Of a DNA stretch of 64,000 nt, positions 7,881-16,773 are shown piece after piece. The notes beneath the pieces were generated by a model. That model made no database searches. It was given only the letters and a program-made list of their open reading frames with translations, and had not been told where the DNA came from. The DNA is from an uncultured Pseudomonadales bacterium (GTDB lineage: Bacteria; Pseudomonadota; Gammaproteobacteria; Pseudomonadales; Azotimanducaceae): contig CALSMJ010000003.1 of the NCBI GenBank assembly GCA_943787425.1, forward strand, positions 310,001 through 374,000, written 5' to 3'. Every line of letters starts with the position of its first letter. Positions within the stretch are counted from its first letter, which is position 1. Both the position numbers and the translations under genes were made by a program.

Positions 7881-9536
7881 TCAGGCGGATTGTGCTGATG
7901 TCATCATTTCTCGGGCATGTGCTAACGACTTTTTGGTAATCTTAAGACCACTCAGCATTCTGGCAATTTCCTCGACTCGTCCTGAATCATTCAGTAATTC
8001 GATGTCGGTTGCGTTGGTATCTTTGGTGACTTTAAAGTGATTGTGGCCCTGGGCTGCTACTTGTCCCAAATGGGTAACGCACAGAACCTGTGCTTGCGCG
8101 CTCAGGGTTCTTAATAGCGCGCCAACCGTTTGGGCGACGCCCCCGCCAATCCCAACATCAACCTCATCGAAGACGATGGTCCCAACCGCACTGGTTCCAA
8201 GCGTTGCCACTTGTATTGCCAGGCTGATTCTCGAGAGCTCTCCGCCAGAGGCAATTTTATTGAGCGGTTGAGGCGTTTGACCAGGATTGGTCGCGATCAA
8301 AAAGGTGGTTTCTTCAAGACCAAATCGACTGGGTTGATTGTAAGGCGTCAGACGCACCTCAAGTCGAGCGTTGCTCATTCCCATTTGAGTAAGCAAGTTT
8401 TTGACCAGAGTCTCAATTTTTGTTTTGCCTTTGCTTCTTCTTTTGGAGAGTCGAGCGGCTGCGGCTTCCCAGTTGTTTTTTGCCGTTTGGATGTCGTCGC
8501 TCAGTGTTTCGATCGCCGCATCCGAATCGCTGAGTTGTGCCAGTTCATCGCTCAAACTCGCCTGTAAAGCAATCAGTTGCTCGGGCGGGCAGCGATGCTT
8601 TCTTGAAATGTCATGAATTTGTTGCATGCGATGTTCAACCCAATGCAGCCGTTGAGGATCAGACTGGCCCACATCGAGATAGCGCAGAAGGTCTCGATTG
8701 AGTTCTTCTATTTGAAGCAAGGACTGATCCAATTGATCCCGCGCGCTGCCTAAATTGGGGTCTTTAACTTTACCCAAGGCAAGGCGTGCTAATTGAAGCG
8801 CCGCCAAGCCCCCGCCTGTATCGTCTTCGCTGATGAGTCGCTGGGCCTGTTGCGCAAAGCTTAGGTTCTCATCGGCATTAGCCAGTTGTAATAATTCCGC
8901 GTCCAGCGCACCGACCTCACCTGGTTGCAGATCGAGTTTGTCGAGTTCCTCGAGTTGATATTCTAAAAAGCCAATTCGGTCTGCGCGGTCTTTTTGACTG
9001 GCAAGGAGTGCGGTCTGCTTGGCTTTTAATGCTGACCAAGCCTCGAATAATGCCGAAACGTTTTCAGCAAGCGGTGAGGCGGATGCGAATTCGTCCAGAA
9101 GCTGGCGCTGACTGTCTCGCTGAAGTAGGGCTTGGTGCTCGTGCTGGGCGTGAATGTCTAGCAGTGACGCGCTGAAAGATTTCAGCTGAGAGAGGGTCAT
9201 GGGCGTGCCATTGATGAAGGCCCTGCTGGGGCCCTCGGTGTTAATGACGCGTCGAACCACGACCTCCGAATCGCTGCTGTCAATGTCATGCTCTGCTAGC
9301 CAGGCCCGCGCGTCGGGTACTTGGTCCAGCAAAAATATACCGCACAGCTCTGCTTTGTTTGATGCTTGACCGACAAGGTGGGATTCAGCTCTTTGTCCCA
9401 TTAACAATGCCAGACCATCGACAACTAATGACTTGCCAACGCCAGTCTCCCCCGTGATTACAGTCATGCCAGGCGCAATCTCGATACTGATGGCGTCGAC
9501 AACGGCGAGATTTTTAATGGATAAATGCGTGAGCAT
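7881..9536 (-). CDS. recN: DNA repair ATPase RecN
   Basis: SMC-like ATPase acting in recombinational repair of double-strand breaks. It is 551 residues (E. coli 553). The N-terminal Walker A is GETGVGKS near residue 34, a central coiled coil is rich in Gln/Leu/Glu, and the C-terminal half carries the signature segment IASGGELSRISLAIQ and Walker B TIVFDEVDVGIGG. The start chosen gives MLTHLSIKNLAVVD, matching the family; an upstream GTG adds five residues. No LexA box was recognised upstream. It is divergent from hrcA and convergent with fur. Confidence 0.96.
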   Translation of the reverse strand: MLTHLSIKNLAVVDAISIEIAPGMTVITGETGVGKSLVVDGLALLMGQRAESHLVGQASNKAELCGIFLLDQVPDARAWLAEHDIDSSDSEVVVRRVINTEGPSRAFINGTPMTLSQLKSFSASLLDIHAQHEHQALLQRDSQRQLLDEFASASPLAENVSALFEAWSALKAKQTALLASQKDRADRIGFLEYQLEELDKLDLQPGEVGALDAELLQLANADENLSFAQQAQRLISEDDTGGGLAALQLARLALGKVKDPNLGSARDQLDQSLLQIEELNRDLLRYLDVGQSDPQRLHWVEHRMQQIHDISRKHRCPPEQLIALQASLSDELAQLSDSDAAIETLSDDIQTAKNNWEAAAARLSKRRSKGKTKIETLVKNLLTQMGMSNARLEVRLTPYNQPSRFGLEETTFLIATNPGQTPQPLNKIASGGELSRISLAIQVATLGTSAVGTIVFDEVDVGIGGGVAQTVGALLRTLSAQAQVLCVTHLGQVAAQGHNHFKVTKDTNATDIELLNDSGRVEEIARMLSGLKITKKSLAHAREMMTSAQSA

Positions 9537-9693
9537 GGCGACAGTCGTCATTGATTTGGTATCAAGTTGAAATGGTAGTCAAATGCACTCAGAAAATACA
9601 TGGATACATTCCCTTTATATTGGCTTTTTTTACCTAAGGGTTACGGCTATATTGTTTGAACAAGCCGATCGATTTGATACTGGGGCGATCAAG

Positions 9694-10719
9694 GTGATTA
9701 CAGCAAAATCTCAAAATTTGTTACGCACGATCGTCGAGAACTACATCGCCGAAGGGCAACCGGTCGCCTCGGCGCGCCTCGCCGCCACCGGGGTTTCGAT
9801 GAGTCCAGCCTCCATTCGATTTATGATGGCCGAATTAGAAGAGCAGGGATATTTAAAGTCACCGCACACGTCTGCTGGCAGAATCCCCACAGAGCAAGCG
9901 TATCGGTTTTTTGTCGATTCGCTCATCCAAGTTGAGCCACTTGGTGCTGACGACCTTTTTCGGCTATCGCTTTCACTGGATCCCGATATGACTGCGTCAG
10001 AACTGATCCAATCAACCTCGGGCCTGTTATCTGACGTGACGCAACTTGCGGGACTGGTGACTGTGCCGAGGCCAAGTCAATTAAAGCTGAAGCACATCGA
10101 GTTTCTGTTGTTATCCCCAGGCCGTGTGCTGGCGATTTTGGTGCTCAACGATCATGAGGTCGAAAACCGCGTGATTCATATCGAGCAGGCTTATTCAGAA
10201 ATTGAACTGAAAGAAATTTCTAATTTCTTGAATGCGCACTATGCAGGGAAAAGTCTCACCAAAATCCGAGCAGAGTTAGTCAGCTCGATGAAAGGCGACC
10301 GCGCACAAATGAATCAATTGATGCAGCGAACCCTCGATGTCGCTGATCAAATACTCGACCCGCCAGAAAATGGTGATTTCGTCGTCGCAGGTCAAGAAAA
10401 TTTGTTAGATGATGATCAAACCCAAAGGCTTCAAGACCTTCGCGGTTTGTTTAAAGCGTTTTCCCTTAAAGGCGATATTCTGCATGTCTTAGACCGTTGC
10501 ATGGAGACTGATGGCATCAAGCTGTTTATTGGTCAGGAGTCGGGTTATGAATTACTCGGCGACTGCAGCCTTGTGACATCGCCTTATCAAGTCGCTGGTG
10601 AGTGTGTTGGTGTGCTCGGTGTTATCGGGCCAACTCGAATGGCTTACGACCGCATTATTCCTATTGTTGATGCGACGGCCAAGATGCTGACGGCAGCGAT
10701 GGATGTCTCTGAACGGTAG
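9694..10719 (+). CDS. hrcA: Heat-shock repressor HrcA
   Basis: Represses chaperone operons by binding CIRCE inverted repeats; it is normally refolded by GroE. This is a winged helix (SQNLLRTIVENYIAEGQPV, then MSPASIRFMMAELEEQGYL and SPHTSAGRIPTEQAYRFFVD) followed by the GAF-like domain with the C-terminal VLGVIGPTRMAYDRIIPIVD. The GTG start, 341 residues, is preferred: GGGG lies 8 nt upstream, a TATATT possible -10 box is at 9648, and homologues begin here. The frame is open back to an ATG at 9583, which would add 37 residues unlike the family. It heads the grpE-dnaK-dnaJ cluster. No CIRCE was found in its own region. Confidence 0.93.
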   Translation: MITAKSQNLLRTIVENYIAEGQPVASARLAATGVSMSPASIRFMMAELEEQGYLKSPHTSAGRIPTEQAYRFFVDSLIQVEPLGADDLFRLSLSLDPDMTASELIQSTSGLLSDVTQLAGLVTVPRPSQLKLKHIEFLLLSPGRVLAILVLNDHEVENRVIHIEQAYSEIELKEISNFLNAHYAGKSLTKIRAELVSSMKGDRAQMNQLMQRTLDVADQILDPPENGDFVVAGQENLLDDDQTQRLQDLRGLFKAFSLKGDILHVLDRCMETDGIKLFIGQESGYELLGDCSLVTSPYQVAGECVGVLGVIGPTRMAYDRIIPIVDATAKMLTAAMDVSER

Positions 10720-10780
10720 CGTTTGTGTGGGTCACCTTCCTTGAGATTCCGCTCGGCGCGGTAGAATTTTTATAAAGTCC

Positions 10781-10809
10781 CTTGAATTCGATTAATTGAA
10801 CCCCAATAT
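10781..10809 (+). promoter_or_regulatory. Sigma32 (RpoH) heat-shock promoter for grpE-dnaK-dnaJ
   Basis: CTTGAA at 10781-10786 is separated by 14 nt from CCCCAATAT at 10801-10809. This is close to the sigma32 consensus (CTTGAA and CCCCATNT, spacer 13-17). It lies about 30 nt before grpE, whose ribosome-binding site AAAGGGGA is at 10821. Confidence 0.85.
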
Positions 10810-10838
10810 CGCTGTCTACCAAAGGGGAACTATCCATT

Positions 10839-11438
10839 ATGACGAATTCAAACGAAACGTCTCCTGAGCCCAGTGAGGATCAAGCTGAGATCGAGCCGGT
10901 TGAGGCCCAAGATGGCGAAGACGGTGCGCCGCAAGAAGCACTCGAGTCGATAACCGATGAGGCGGCAGCGGACCCGATAATGCAGCTTCAGGCAGAAGCG
11001 GATAAGGCGCGAGACCAAGCGTTGCGGGCTGAGGCTGAAATGCAAAATCTGAGAAAACGCGCAGAGCGTGATGTGCAGAACGCGCATAAATTCGGAATTG
11101 AGCGCCTCATTCAGAACCTTCTGCCAGTGTTGGACAGTTTAGAAAAAGCGATCGAGACCAGTCTTCAAGCTGAAACGCCTGAGGATGATCCCCAACTTGA
11201 GGGTCTAAAGTTGTGCTTTAAGCTGTTTACGGATGTCTTCGAAAAAGAAGGCGTGCATATGCTGGACCCATTGGGGCAGGCATTTGATCCTAATGTTCAT
11301 GAAGCACTCTCGATGATTGAAAACCCCGATATGGAGCCTAACTCGGTCATGGCGGTCATTCAGAAAGGCTATCGGTTACATGAGCGATTGGTTCGGCCTG
11401 CCATGGTAATCGTATCCAAACCCCCAGCAGATGCTTGA
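10839..11438 (+). CDS. grpE: Nucleotide exchange factor GrpE
   Basis: Dimeric exchange factor that releases ADP from DnaK. It is 199 residues. An acidic N-terminal region (about 1-55) precedes a long helix with AEMQNLRKRAERDV near residue 70. The beta domain ends with the family signature in VMAVIQKGYRLHERLVRPAMVIVS. The ATG follows a good AAAGGGGA site. It stands directly behind the sigma32 promoter and in front of dnaK. Confidence 0.97.
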   Translation: MTNSNETSPEPSEDQAEIEPVEAQDGEDGAPQEALESITDEAAADPIMQLQAEADKARDQALRAEAEMQNLRKRAERDVQNAHKFGIERLIQNLLPVLDSLEKAIETSLQAETPEDDPQLEGLKLCFKLFTDVFEKEGVHMLDPLGQAFDPNVHEALSMIENPDMEPNSVMAVIQKGYRLHERLVRPAMVIVSKPPADA

Positions 11439-11479
11439 AAAAAAATTGAACGGCCTCATTGAGGGGTAAGAAGATTAGA

Positions 11480-11497
11480 TCGGGCAGTGTTGCCCGA
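11480..11497 (+). other. Intercistronic hairpin between grpE and dnaK
   Basis: The perfect 7-bp stem TCGGGCA/TGCCCGA with a GTGT loop lies just before the dnaK ribosome-binding site. There is no T run, so it is not an intrinsic terminator. It may be an mRNA processing or stability element; that role is inference. Confidence 0.5.
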
Positions 11498-11514
11498 GTG
11501 AATGGAGAAGGAAA

Positions 11515-13440
11515 ATGGCGAAAATAATTGGTATCGATCTTGGCACGACCAACAGCTGTGTTGCCGTATTGGACGGTGGTACATCGAAAATTATCGAGAA
11601 CTCAGAAGGCGATCGCACGACGCCCTCGGTCGTTGCCTATACCGATGATGATGAAACCTTGGTCGGTCAGTCTGCCAAACGGCAGGCGGTTACGAATCCA
11701 AACAACACGCTGTTTGCCATCAAGCGGTTGATTGGTCGTCAGTATGACGATGAGGTTGTCCAGCGCGATATCAAGATGGTGCCCTATGGGATCGTCAAAG
11801 CAGACAATGGCGATGCCTGGGTGCAAGTTAAAGAGGATCGGTTGGCCCCACCCCAGATTTCTGCGCAAATCCTGATGAAGATGAAGAAGACGGCCGAGGA
11901 TTTCTTAGGCGAGGCGGTGACCGAAGCGGTCATAACGGTGCCGGCCTATTTTAATGATTCCCAGCGTCAAGCAACGAAAGATGCAGGTCGAATTGCGGGG
12001 TTAGACGTCAAGCGGATCATTAACGAGCCAACCGCTGCTGCCCTGGCTTACGGCATGGATAAGGCGCCGGGAGATTCGACCATTGCGGTCTATGACCTTG
12101 GTGGTGGTACCTTTGACATCTCCGTGATTGAAATCGCGGATGTTGATGGTGAAAAGCAATTTGAAGTGCTCTCAACCAATGGAGACACCTTCTTGGGTGG
12201 TGAAGACTTCGACATGCGCATTATTGATTACTTGGTTGAAGCCTTCAAAAAAGACCAAGGTATGGATCTCAGTCAGGACCCGTTAGCGCTGCAACGATTA
12301 AAAGAGGCAGCTGAGAAAGCAAAGATCGAGTTGTCGAGTTCGAGTCAAACAGAAATTAACCTGCCTTACATTACCGCTGACGCGAGTGGTCCTAAGCATT
12401 TGGTGTTGAAGATCACCCAAAGCAAATTGGAATCCTTGGTTGAAGATTTGGTTGATCGAACCCTTGAGCCTCTTCGAGTTGCTTTGAAAGATGCGGGCAT
12501 GTCGATTTCAGATATCGACGATATTATTCTCGTGGGTGGACAGACGCGGATGCCGCTGGTTCAGCGAAAGGTGAAAGAGTTCTTCGGCAAAGATGCGCGC
12601 AAGGACATCAATCCCGACGAAGCGGTAGCGATGGGTGCGTCAATTCAAGCGGCTGTCTTGGCAGGGGATGTTAAAGACGTTTTGCTGCTGGATGTGACGC
12701 CTTTATCCTTAGGGATCGAGACGATGGGCGGCGTCATGAGCTCTTTAATTGAGAAAAACACGACGATCCCAACTCGGAAGTCCCAGGTTTTTTCAACAGC
12801 GGAAGATAACCAGCCAGCGGTGACAATTCATGTGTTACAGGGTGAGCGCAAGCAGGCTGGGCAAAACAAATCCTTAGGTCAGTTTGATTTGTCTGATATT
12901 CCGCCTTCTCCGCGCGGCACGCCTCAGATTGAGGTCAGTTTTGACCTGGATGCCAACGGTATTTTGAATGTGTCGGCGAAAGATAAAGCCACGGGTAAAG
13001 AGCAGTCGATCGTCATTAAGGCCAGTAGCGGGCTTTCGGATGAAGAAGTGGATCAGATGATTCGCGATGCGGAAGCCCACGCTGAAGATGACAAAAAGTT
13101 TGAATCCATGGTGTCTGCGCGTAATACAGCGGACGGCATGATTCACGCGACCCGAAAAACCCTGGAAGAGGCGGCGGATGAGGCGTCAGACGCTGAGCGC
13201 GCAGAGATAGAAACGGCCATTTCTGAACTTGAAACAGCCTTGAAGGGTTCAGATCTCGAAGCCATTGAAGCGAAAACGCAGAAACTGACCGAAGTGTCGC
13301 AAGGTCTTGCTCAAAAGATGTATGCCAAGCAAGCCGAAGCCGCGCAACCTGGTGCGGATGCCGAAGCCAGTAGCGGTAGTGCTGAGGGCAACGATGATGC
13401 CGTCGATGCTGAATTTGAGGAAGTGAAGGACGAGAAGTAG
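11515..13440 (+). CDS. dnaK: Chaperone DnaK (Hsp70)
   Basis: ATP-driven Hsp70 chaperone of 641 residues. The nucleotide-binding domain begins [15 protein letters not shown], with [13 protein letters not shown] near residue 195 and the hinge region [18 protein letters not shown] near 388. The substrate-binding domain and helical lid follow, and the C-terminal tail ends in an acidic EFEEVKDEK, the EEVKD-type motif of bacterial DnaK. The start is the ATG after GGAGAAGG. It works with the adjacent grpE and dnaJ products and should follow the sigma32 promoter before grpE. Confidence 0.99.
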   Translation: MAKIIGIDLGTTNSCVAVLDGGTSKIIENSEGDRTTPSVVAYTDDDETLVGQSAKRQAVTNPNNTLFAIKRLIGRQYDDEVVQRDIKMVPYGIVKADNGDAWVQVKEDRLAPPQISAQILMKMKKTAEDFLGEAVTEAVITVPAYFNDSQRQATKDAGRIAGLDVKRIINEPTAAALAYGMDKAPGDSTIAVYDLGGGTFDISVIEIADVDGEKQFEVLSTNGDTFLGGEDFDMRIIDYLVEAFKKDQGMDLSQDPLALQRLKEAAEKAKIELSSSSQTEINLPYITADASGPKHLVLKITQSKLESLVEDLVDRTLEPLRVALKDAGMSISDIDDIILVGGQTRMPLVQRKVKEFFGKDARKDINPDEAVAMGASIQAAVLAGDVKDVLLLDVTPLSLGIETMGGVMSSLIEKNTTIPTRKSQVFSTAEDNQPAVTIHVLQGERKQAGQNKSLGQFDLSDIPPSPRGTPQIEVSFDLDANGILNVSAKDKATGKEQSIVIKASSGLSDEEVDQMIRDAEAHAEDDKKFESMVSARNTADGMIHATRKTLEEAADEASDAERAEIETAISELETALKGSDLEAIEAKTQKLTEVSQGLAQKMYAKQAEAAQPGADAEASSGSAEGNDDAVDAEFEEVKDEK

Positions 13441-13486
13441 ACTTGTCGTTCTTTTTTGACTCCCCCTAGGATTAGGCACATAGGTT

Positions 13487-14611
13487 ATGGCGAAGCGCGA
13501 TTATTACGAGGTCCTAGGGGTTGCCAAAGGCGCCTCTGAGCAAGAAATCAAAAAGGCTTACCGCCGGTTGGCGATGAAGCATCATCCTGATCGCAATGAG
13601 GGCAATGCCGAGGCCGAGGAAAAGTTCAAAGAGGCAAGTGAGGCGGCTGAAGTCTTGCTGGATGCTGAAAAGCGATCAACCTATGATCAGTATGGGCACG
13701 CTGCTTTCGAAGGTGGCGGTGGTGGCCGTGGTGGATTTGGAAACTCAGGCAATTTCGGCTCAATTTTCGAAGATGTCTTTGGCGATATTTTCTCAGGGGG
13801 TCGAGGGCAGAGCCAGGTGCACCGAGGTTCTGATCTAAAATACATTTTAGACATTACGCTTGAAGAAGCGGTCCGAGGCACCAATCCCAAAATCAAGATC
13901 CCGACCCTAGTCGAATGTATGTCGTGTCTCGGGTCTGGCGCAAAGTCGGGCACCAAGCCAATGGACTGTGTTCAATGCGGTGGTTCCGGCCAGATCACCG
14001 CTCGGCAGGGGTTTTTCTCGCTTCAACAAACCTGTCCACGATGCCGGGGTAAGGGCAAAATTATTTCTGATCCGTGCTCACCTTGTCGCGGTCAGGGGCG
14101 AGTCGAAGAGAAGAAGACCCTATCCGTTAAAGTACCGCCCGGGGTGGACACAGGCGATCGCATTCGGTTGTCGGGCCAAGGTGAAGCGGGCGCGAATGGT
14201 GGGCCAGCAGGGGATTTGTACGTTCAAATGAACGTCCGCGAGCATCCGATTTTCACCCGAGATGGCGCGGACCTCTACTGCGAAGTTCCGATTAGCTTCG
14301 TGAATGCAGCCCTCGGTGAGCAGTTGGAAATTCCAACGCTGGAAGGAAAGGTCAGTCTTAAAGTGCCGGCTGAAACCCAGACGGGTAAGTTGTTTCGATT
14401 GAAAGGCAAAGGGGTGGATATGGCCCAGATCCGCGGCGGCGGGCTGGGCGATTTATATTGTAAGATTGTGGTTGAGACCCCGGTTAATTTGAGCGATCAC
14501 CAAAAAGCACTTCTGCGCGAATTTGCGGGCGATCAAGATGCGTCCCAGTCCCCAAAATATGCTTCTTGGCTGGATGGGGTAAAACGATTTATTGACGCGC
14601 TCAGAGATTAA
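13487..14611 (+). CDS. dnaJ: Chaperone DnaJ (Hsp40)
   Basis: Co-chaperone that hands substrates to DnaK and stimulates its ATPase. It is a type I Hsp40 of 374 residues. The J domain has the essential HPD in MKHHPDRN near residue 33. A G/F-rich linker (about 75-110) is followed by four zinc-binding CxxCxGxG-like repeats ([32 protein letters not shown]) and two C-terminal beta domains. It lies 46 nt after dnaK and forms the third chaperone gene of the unit. Confidence 0.98.
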   Translation: MAKRDYYEVLGVAKGASEQEIKKAYRRLAMKHHPDRNEGNAEAEEKFKEASEAAEVLLDAEKRSTYDQYGHAAFEGGGGGRGGFGNSGNFGSIFEDVFGDIFSGGRGQSQVHRGSDLKYILDITLEEAVRGTNPKIKIPTLVECMSCLGSGAKSGTKPMDCVQCGGSGQITARQGFFSLQQTCPRCRGKGKIISDPCSPCRGQGRVEEKKTLSVKVPPGVDTGDRIRLSGQGEAGANGGPAGDLYVQMNVREHPIFTRDGADLYCEVPISFVNAALGEQLEIPTLEGKVSLKVPAETQTGKLFRLKGKGVDMAQIRGGGLGDLYCKIVVETPVNLSDHQKALLREFAGDQDASQSPKYASWLDGVKRFIDALRD

Positions 14612-14653
14612 CTGATCTTGCCCGGTGCTGTGTTTTGCGCCTTGGAGAAACCG

Positions 14654-15460
14654 ATGACGATTAAGGTGGCGATCGCTGGAATAGCCGGTCGCATGGGGCG
14701 AACGCTTGCTGAAATGGTGCACGGGGCTGATGATTTAGAGTTGGTTGGTGGCCTCGAGCGCGCGGGGTCCCCTTGGCTTGGGCAATCGATTGACGCTGTG
14801 CTCGGCCTGCCGGCTGCAAAAGGGGATGTCTTGGGTGATATTGCGGCCCTACCCGCCTTCGATGTGCTGCTGGACTTCACGACAACGCAATCAACGCTTG
14901 CGCATTTAACAGCCTGTCTGACCCGTGGTGCCGCCATGGTGATTGGAACCACAGGCTTTACCGTTGACGAAGCGACAAAAATTGAGCAGGCATCGAATCA
15001 GATTACAATCGTTCACGCTCAGAACTACTCAATAGGATTGACGCTTCTTCTGGATCTTGTTCAGCAGACGAGCTCAAAGGTGGGTTCCGAAGCAGATGTT
15101 GAGATTCTTGAGTGGCACCACAATCAAAAGATCGATGCGCCGTCGGGCACGGCTTACGCGCTGTTAGAGGCGGTCAAGGCGGGCAGGCAACATGCGATTG
15201 TTCCGAGCGTTCACGGCCGTGAGGGGCTCGTTGGTGCGCGACCAGCAGGTGAGATCGGGCTGCACGCCGTTCGCGGTGGAGACATTATCGGTGAGCATCA
15301 GGTTTTGTTTGCGATGAACGGCGAGCGAATTGAGTTGACCCACCGCGCGGCCAGTCGATCCAACTTTGCTGAGGGCGCAGTGAGGGCTGCCCGGTGGGCG
15401 ATTGCGAGCGGCTCGGCGGGCCTTTTCGATATGCGAGACGTTATGGGGCTAGATCGCTGA
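14654..15460 (+). CDS. dapB: 4-hydroxy-tetrahydrodipicolinate reductase DapB
   Basis: Reduces the DapA product in the diaminopimelate/lysine pathway, using NAD(P)H. It is 268 residues. The N-terminal Rossmann motif is VAIAGIAGRMGRTL. The catalytic region EWHHNQKIDAPSGTA (His-His and the Lys that follows, about residues 157-170) is intact, as is the dinucleotide/product site GTTGF near residue 101. The ATG at 14654 follows TTGGAGAA; an upstream TTG in frame is not needed. It sits between dnaJ and carA, as in Pseudomonas, and probably shares read-through from dnaJ, 42 nt away. Confidence 0.97.
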   Translation: MTIKVAIAGIAGRMGRTLAEMVHGADDLELVGGLERAGSPWLGQSIDAVLGLPAAKGDVLGDIAALPAFDVLLDFTTTQSTLAHLTACLTRGAAMVIGTTGFTVDEATKIEQASNQITIVHAQNYSIGLTLLLDLVQQTSSKVGSEADVEILEWHHNQKIDAPSGTAYALLEAVKAGRQHAIVPSVHGREGLVGARPAGEIGLHAVRGGDIIGEHQVLFAMNGERIELTHRAASRSNFAEGAVRAARWAIASGSAGLFDMRDVMGLDR

Positions 15461-15530
15461 GGGAGGGATATGTCGAGATGAAAATCGGCTGCTGGCTCAG
15501 ATAACATTAGCGTCAAAACCCTTTCTGCAT

Positions 15531-15603
15531 TAGAATGCGCGCTTAAGATGACCGATTAAAGACCCCTAAAAAGCGAGAATGGAATGCCTTCTCGCTTTTT
15601 TTT
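15531..15603 (+). promoter_or_regulatory. carA leader with terminator-like hairpin (candidate attenuator)
   Basis: The stem AGCGAGAA/TTCTCGCT (15572-15579 and 15589-15596) is flanked by A5 before and a run of eight or nine T after. It lies 30 nt before the carA start. A TAGAAT (15531-15536) may be a -10 box, so the hairpin would lie inside the carA transcript. Very short ATG-stop frames (for example Met-Thr-Asp at 15548) lie between. The hairpin may instead simply end dapB transcription. Confidence 0.6.
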
Positions 15604-15633
15604 GGGCCACTATTTTATGTGGGGGAAATAGCA

Positions 15634-16773
15634 TTGGCGGCAAAAGCAATTCTGGCACTTGCGAGCGGGGACGTTTTTAGGGGCCACTCGATTGGCGCGC
15701 TAGGGCGCAGCACAGGAGAAGTCGTTTTCAATACAGCCATGACGGGTTATCAGGAGATCCTGACGGACCCCTCCTATGCGCGACAAATGGTTACGTTAAC
15801 GCATCCCCATATCGGTAATACCGGATGTAATGCTGAGGATTTTGAGTCCGAGGTAGTGCATGCCGCAGGATTGATCGTGCGAGACCTGCCGTTGGTCGCG
15901 AGTAGTTGGCGAAAAGAAGAAGATCTGTCCGAATTTCTGACACGGCATGGCACCGTTGCAATCTCGAACATCGATACCCGGGCCCTCACTCGCATTTTAC
16001 GATCGAAAGGATCTCAGAATGCGTGTTTGGTGGCAGCCGATGAGATTGCTGATGAAGAGGTGGCGGCCGCAGTGCAGGCCGCAACGGCGTTCCCGGGGCT
16101 CAAGAATATGGACCTTGCGAGCTCGGTCAGCACGCAAAGTGCCTACCAATGGACGCAACCTTCTTGGGAGGGCCTGACCAAAGGGACGGTTCAAAACGAT
16201 GAGCCGTTTCATGTTGTCGCCTATGACTTCGGCGTTAAGCATAATATTTTAAGAATGCTTGTAGACAGGGGCTGTCGCCTGACGGTTGTACCTGCGACAA
16301 CCAGCGCCGAAGCTGCGATGGCGTTGGCGCCAGATGGGATTTTTTTATCCAATGGCCCGGGCGATCCAGAGCCGTGCGGTTACGCGATCGAGGCCATTAA
16401 AGTCTTTTTGGAAGCATCAATTCCAATGTTTGGCATTTGCTTAGGACACCAGCTACTAGGGCTTGCCGCCGGCGCAAAGACGCAAAAGATGGGTCACGGT
16501 CATCATGGCGCGAATCATCCAGTGCAAGATCTAAAGACCGGCGTGGTCATGATTACCAGTCAGAATCATGGTTTTTGCTTAGATGAGACCCAACTCTCGG
16601 ATCAAATTGAAGTAACCCACCGTTCCTTGTTCGATGGAACGATTCAAGGCGTGCGACATAAAGTTGCGCCGGCATTTGGGTTTCAAGGTCATCCAGAGGC
16701 CAGTCCGGGCCCCCATGACGTGGCACCGCTCTTTGACGAATTTATAAAGAGCATGACGAAGAGGGTTGGGTAG
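15634..16773 (+). CDS. carA: Carbamoyl-phosphate synthase small (glutaminase) subunit CarA
   Basis: Hydrolyses glutamine and passes ammonia to CarB to make carbamoyl phosphate for pyrimidines and arginine. It is 379 residues. The N-terminal CPSase small domain ([21 protein letters not shown]) is followed by a class I glutaminase with nucleophile Cys in [14 protein letters not shown], about residue 268, and His-Pro-Glu in [10 protein letters not shown]. The TTG start is preferred because GGGGGAA lies 7 nt upstream and the protein then begins [12 protein letters not shown], as homologues do. A GTG at 15619 is the alternative. carB follows with no gap. Confidence 0.97.
   Translation: MAAKAILALASGDVFRGHSIGALGRSTGEVVFNTAMTGYQEILTDPSYARQMVTLTHPHIGNTGCNAEDFESEVVHAAGLIVRDLPLVASSWRKEEDLSEFLTRHGTVAISNIDTRALTRILRSKGSQNACLVAADEIADEEVAAAVQAATAFPGLKNMDLASSVSTQSAYQWTQPSWEGLTKGTVQNDEPFHVVAYDFGVKHNILRMLVDRGCRLTVVPATTSAEAAMALAPDGIFLSNGPGDPEPCGYAIEAIKVFLEASIPMFGICLGHQLLGLAAGAKTQKMGHGHHGANHPVQDLKTGVVMITSQNHGFCLDETQLSDQIEVTHRSLFDGTIQGVRHKVAPAFGFQGHPEASPGPHDVAPLFDEFIKSMTKRVG

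Noticed and set aside
9585..9590. GCACTC, a possible CIRCE half-site before hrcA
   Set aside because: No matching GAGTGC half follows at the required spacing.
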